56,084 nt of DNA from an uncultured Paracoccaceae bacterium (GTDB lineage: Bacteria; Pseudomonadota; Alphaproteobacteria; Rhodobacterales; Rhodobacteraceae). Both the position numbers and the translations under genes were made by a program. Shown in pieces: positions 55,080-56,084 of this stretch. How positions within the stretch are numbered: position 1 is the stretch's first letter; each line of letters begins with the position of its first letter. Location of the stretch: positions 1 through 56,084 of the forward strand of contig CANKZJ010000011.1 in the NCBI GenBank assembly GCA_947488605.1. The letters run 5' to 3'. The notes beneath the pieces are model-generated. The model was not told the DNA's origin. It was given only the letters and a program-made list of their open reading frames with translations, and made no database searches.

Positions 55080-55139
55080 ACGTAACTGCTTAGAGAAATG
55101 CTTTTGACCACCGGCAACACTGAATAATCTCCCTATTGA

Positions 55140-55463
55140 ATGGAAAGCCATCAAATGGACCACAAAGATATAATCGGGATGAGCTTTCGCTTCATCTATG
55201 CAGATGAATCCTGTCTCATCGAAATTCTGTCAACAGATTCATTTCGCTGGTCAAGAACGGCTGGCAAAAACACGGGCCAAAGCGACTCAGAGCAATACGT
55301 CTTCAGCAGCCTGGCCGATGATATGTTCATGCTGACATGGATCGAGGCCGATGGGCCGGGTCTGAGCAACGTTTTAGAGCTGACCGATAACACGCTTATC
55401 GCCGATGCAAACATTGGCAGAGACGTCTTCACCAACTCTGGCAAGCTGGCGGTGACGCAGTGA
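55140..55463 (+). CDS. MoaF-like beta-barrel protein
   Basis: 107 residues from ATG 55140; ATG 55155 (MDHKDIIG) is also possible. Strands pair as in lipocalin-type barrels: GMSFRFIYADESCLIEIL, EQYVFSSLADDMFMLTWIEADGPGLSNVLEL, and FTNSGKLAV. This resembles MoaF-related proteins. Ligand and function are not known. It lies 60 bases after the kinase gene and may be co-transcribed. Confidence 0.6.
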   Translation: MESHQMDHKDIIGMSFRFIYADESCLIEILSTDSFRWSRTAGKNTGQSDSEQYVFSSLADDMFMLTWIEADGPGLSNVLELTDNTLIADANIGRDVFTNSGKLAVTQ

Positions 55464-55669
55464 AGGTTTGACTTTGAGGTGGCCTTGGACTCATCCTAGC
55501 GACTGCCTTCGGACAAGAACTTGAGGCAAAACGGTAATAGTTTTGGCAGGTTTGAGCAGCCCGAGGCGGATGCTGGCGAAGAGCCCATTTCGACCAATGG
55601 TGGTTTGTAAACGATGAGCATCCCGCGGTTGTCAAACTACGGGATGATTGTCCTGCGGATAGGGGGCTA

Positions 55670-55849
55670 CTATTGGCGTGCAACTGTCGTGTACAAAACT
55701 CGGAACTGCGCCGCTTTTGGCGTCATCATAGTAGTGGCAGCTACATCGAGAATGGCGACAATATTCTCGGCCTTCACATTTTGGGCGATCAGCTCAGCGT
55801 TAAGGCTTTGAACGTCGGCATTTACGCAGAATTCATTGAGAGTAGTCAT
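55670..55849 (-). CDS. small hypothetical protein
   Basis: 59 residues from ATG 55849, with GGAGAAC just upstream. The sequence (MTTLNEFCVNADVQSL...) is alanine-rich and helical (AELIAQNVKAENIVAILDVAATTMM). Good ribosome site and protein-like codons support it. No family is known. Confidence 0.5.
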   Translation of the reverse strand: MTTLNEFCVNADVQSLNAELIAQNVKAENIVAILDVAATTMMTPKAAQFRVLYTTVARQ

Positions 55850-55880
55850 TTAGTTCTCCAATTTGTCGTATAGCTTTGTC

Positions 55881-55910
55881 AAAAATAGGGGGCAGATTGC
55901 TCCACCCCCT
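55881..55910 (-). terminator. terminator of the DUF481-like gene
   Basis: On the minus strand, AGGGGG and CCCCCT pair across a loop and are followed by ATTTTT. It separates the outer-membrane protein gene from the 59-residue gene. Confidence 0.65.
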
Positions 55911-55969
55911 GCTTTCAACGTGTCATGGGCCTACGAGGGCTCGGCCCGCTTGGGAATGCAAACCCGTGA

Positions 55970-56084
55970 TCAGTTGAACGAGTAGACCAGTGAAACACCA
56001 AAGGTGTTGTCTGTGTCTTCGGCTGTTCCGGGTTCTGTGTGGAACTCGGTGAGGACACTTGTACGAAGGGCAAGTGTTTCAGTC
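55970..56084 (-). CDS. C-terminal end of a DUF481-like outer-membrane protein
   Basis: The frame is open to the right edge. It ends in strand-like TETLALRTSVLTEFHTEPGTA, DTDNTFGVSLVYSFN, with the aromatic penultimate residue of outer-membrane barrels. DUF481 proteins share the late xTDNTxxVSLVYxF pattern. The rest lies beyond the window. Confidence 0.55.
   Translation of the reverse strand, partial: TETLALRTSVLTEFHTEPGTAEDTDNTFGVSLVYSFN

Noticed and set aside
55619..55646. Hairpin CATCCCG...CGGGATG
   Set aside because: No T tract on either strand and no gene end nearby that needs it.

Overview
The window looks like accessory DNA of a marine alphaproteobacterium of the Roseobacter group (Rhodobacterales). 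This is inferred from protein style: a MobF relaxase next to a TraD-type coupling protein, a run of small DUF proteins typical of roseobacter plasmids, RTX-Hint proteins and many decayed insertion sequences. It could be a large conjugative plasmid or an integrated element. No replication gene, rRNA, tRNA or CRISPR array was seen, so the replicon type is not settled. The heavy load of IS remnants would suit an IS-rich genus such as Octadecabacter, but the species is not determined.

Region 1 (1-11.2 kb) is a transfer region. A minus-strand operon (2960 to 634) encodes a DsbA-like thiol oxidoreductase, a lipoprotein, a TSCPD-type protein, a GIY-YIG-like protein and small unknowns. It diverges from a plus-strand operon of coupling protein, relaxase-helicase, coiled-coil protein, muramidase-like protein and an RseP-like site-2 protease.

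Region 2 (11.2-21.7 kb) is a plasmid maintenance block, almost all on the minus strand. It holds a probable Phd/PemK-type toxin-antitoxin pair with a promoter-operator, a DUF2493 SLOG protein, ArdC antirestriction protein, several small conserved plasmid proteins, a double DUF736 protein, a DUF3800 protein and an H-NS-like silencer. Most units end in clear hairpin terminators.

Region 3 (21.7-28.7 kb) is an insertion-sequence graveyard: an IS110 transposase with a premature stop and IS30, IS5 and IS3 remnants. It surrounds an intact galU and a beta-barrel-like protein.

Region 4 (28.7-39.4 kb) is a compact cellulose and c-di-GMP module. A five-gene, translationally coupled operon (membrane protein, bcsA with PilZ domain, bcsB, GH8 cellulase bcsZ, TPR-like protein) is followed by a PilZ-like protein and a membrane GGDEF-EAL protein. 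With galU upstream, precursor supply, polymerisation, trimming and second-messenger control all lie within 16 kb. This part looks more AT-rich than regions 1-2, which suggests separate acquisition.

Region 5 (39.4-56 kb) is a mosaic island: nested IS3/IS1182 fragments, a large RTX-Hint protein, a tyrosine recombinase, a YHYH/peptidoglycan-binding protein, an outer-membrane protein, an SRAP protein in frame with an upstream domain, a tandem cold-shock protein, a TniB remnant, a GNAT enzyme, a Fic protein with a small partner, a GlsB-type membrane protein, a resolvase fragment, an IS3 element with an amber codon, a uridine-kinase-like protein, a MoaF-like protein and the end of a DUF481-like outer-membrane protein.
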